A DNA stretch of 64,000 bases from Actinomadura craniellae (GTDB lineage: Bacteria; Actinomycetota; Actinomycetes; Streptosporangiales; Streptosporangiaceae), in contig NZ_QLYX01000005.1 of the NCBI RefSeq assembly GCF_003289645.1, positions 62,001-126,000 of the forward strand, written 5' to 3'. The translations under genes were made by a program, and so were the position numbers. The notes beneath the pieces are model-generated. The model made no database searches. It saw nothing but the letters and a program-made list of their open reading frames with translations, and was not told the origin of the DNA. Positions 63,138-64,000 of this stretch are shown piece after piece; position 1 is the stretch's first letter, and each line of letters starts with the position of its first letter.

Positions 63138-63151
63138 CCCCTGATCAGGGG
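63138..63151. promoter_or_regulatory. Palindromic candidate operator upstream of cutinase
   Basis: CCCCTGATCAGGGG is a perfect 14-bp palindrome, 77 bases before the cutinase start. It could be a repressor site. No data on the regulator. Confidence 0.4.
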
Positions 63152-63227
63152 CCGGAAGCGGGCCTGCCGGCCGTTCCGCGCGCTCTCCGCCGCGGCGTTT
63201 CCGGTCCGAGAGAGGACGGCTCGGCCG

Positions 63228-64000
63228 ATGCGCAAGACGTTCAAGCTGATCCCGGCGGTCGTGGCCCTCGCCGCGGGCCTCGCCACCGCCCCCGTGGCCC
63301 AGGCCACCGCCGCCAGCCCCTACGCCAAGGGTCCGGACCCCACCGAGGCCAGCGTCACCGCCAGCCGCGGGCCGTTCGCCACGGCCACCACGTCGGTCCG
63401 CTCCTACAGCCACCCCGGCTTCAACAGCGGCACGATCTACTACCCGACCGACACCAGCCAGGGCACGTTCGGCGCCATCGCCGTGATCCCGGGCTTCCTG
63501 TCGCCCGAGTCGAGCGTGTCGTGGTACGGGCAGCGGCTCGCGTCCCAGGGCTTCGTGGTCATGACGCTGGAGACTTCCTCCGGCTTCGACCAGCCCGACC
63601 AGCGGGCCAACCAGTTGCTGGGCGCGCTGGACTACCTGACCACGAGCAGTTCGGTGCGCAGCCGGATCGACGTCAACCGGCTCGGCGTCATGGGCTGGTC
63701 CATGGGCGGCGGCGGGACGCTCCGCGCGGCCGAGCGCGGCACCGGCATCAAGGCCGCGATCCCGCTCGCCCCCTGGCACACCAACCAGAACTGGCGGTCC
63801 GTCCGCGTCCCGACGATGATCATCGGTGCGGACAACGACACCATCGCCGGCACCGGCGCGCACGCCGAGCCCTTCTACAACAACCTGACGGGCGCCCGGG
63901 ACCGGGCGTACCTGGAGCTCAACAATGCCGACCACTTCACGTTCACGTCGTCGAACACGACGATCGCGAAGTACAGCATCTCCTGGATGAAGCGGTTCCT
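63228..64000 (+). CDS. Secreted cutinase/polyesterase (PET-hydrolase-like), 3' truncated by window
   Basis: At least 257 residues, running off the window. A Sec signal (MRKTFKLIPAVVALAAGLAT, cleavage near residue 28) precedes SPYAKGPDPTEASVTASRGP, the typical bacterial cutinase start. The catalytic triad is Ser158 in VMGWSMGGGGTLRAA, Asp204 in GADNDTIAG and His236 in NNADHFTF. PGFLSPESSVSW contributes the oxyanion hole. Homologues degrade cutin and some hydrolyse PET. The residue before the nucleophile Ser is Trp, as in Ideonella PETase, where Thermobifida enzymes have His; the residue after the catalytic His is Phe, as in Thermobifida. Only the last few residues should be missing. Confidence 0.93.
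   Translation, partial: MRKTFKLIPAVVALAAGLATAPVAQATAASPYAKGPDPTEASVTASRGPFATATTSVRSYSHPGFNSGTIYYPTDTSQGTFGAIAVIPGFLSPESSVSWYGQRLASQGFVVMTLETSSGFDQPDQRANQLLGALDYLTTSSSVRSRIDVNRLGVMGWSMGGGGTLRAAERGTGIKAAIPLAPWHTNQNWRSVRVPTMIIGADNDTIAGTGAHAEPFYNNLTGARDRAYLELNNADHFTFTSSNTTIAKYSISWMKRF

Overview
The window is high-GC DNA with GTG and TTG starts and very tight gene packing. It carries a bacterial proteasome activator (Bpa), a DLW-39 micropeptide, STAS and HATPase regulators of the anti-sigma type, HTH/DUF5753 and DUF6879 genes, a subtilisin-inhibitor-like protein and GT87-type mannosyltransferases. Together these point to a filamentous actinomycete. A cutinase of the Thermobifida/Thermomonospora type at the right edge suggests Streptosporangiales, perhaps Thermomonosporaceae; that placement is inference.

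Regions. 0-2.1 kb is a scarred accessory edge: an AbiEii-like nucleotidyltransferase with a small partner, the 3' half of a tRNA-Gly abutting an IS3-type transposase scrap, and a VapBC-like pair whose toxin has an in-frame stop. 2.1-11.1 kb is mostly minus-strand core: tRNA-Ala, a phosphonatase-like HAD protein, DLW-39, tex, an MDR oxidoreductase, a NarL-type two-component pair and an ABC exporter. The tex 3' end is copied, inverted, between the response regulator and kinase genes. 11.3-18.8 kb holds an unknown protein, a Nei/Fpg glycosylase behind a cluster of DnaA-box-like sites, an SSI-type inhibitor, a rhodanese, a TPP-riboswitch-controlled CytX-like permease and a PAS/GAF histidine kinase. 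18.9-22.3 kb has arcA, an MFS transporter and an SDR.

22.4-28.4 kb is the most interesting accessory island: a two-gene DUF6879 operon, an HTH/DUF5753 regulator, two tiny ORFs, a strong hairpin, a JmjC oxygenase, an aldo/keto reductase, a convergent phosphotransferase, and decayed HATPase and DUF6879 genes. The layout resembles a ribosomally made, post-translationally modified peptide (RiPP) locus with unusual enzymes; this is a hypothesis. It is followed at 28.6 kb by a divergent second EF-Tu.

30-36 kb: a VTC/DUF4956 pair, an FMN reductase, an acyl-CoA synthetase and an OmpR-type two-component pair. 36.7-48.7 kb is housekeeping: STAS protein, glycosyltransferases, DUF4446, pheA, a methyltransferase, serS, a Cof-type phosphatase, bpa and a quinone oxidoreductase. 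48.8-51.9 kb: a ParA/MinD-like ATPase with a repeat-rich N-terminus and a secreted lipase.

52.4-56.1 kb: tRNA-Ser followed by an island of an XRE/TPR regulator, small unknown genes and a HIT protein, with two related 70-bp upstream repeats and a perfect 21-bp hairpin. 56.2-61.7 kb: a NarL-type kinase/regulator pair convergent with a MacB/FtsX-type ABC exporter. The window ends with a beta-propeller-like protein and a truncated, secreted cutinase/PET-hydrolase homologue.
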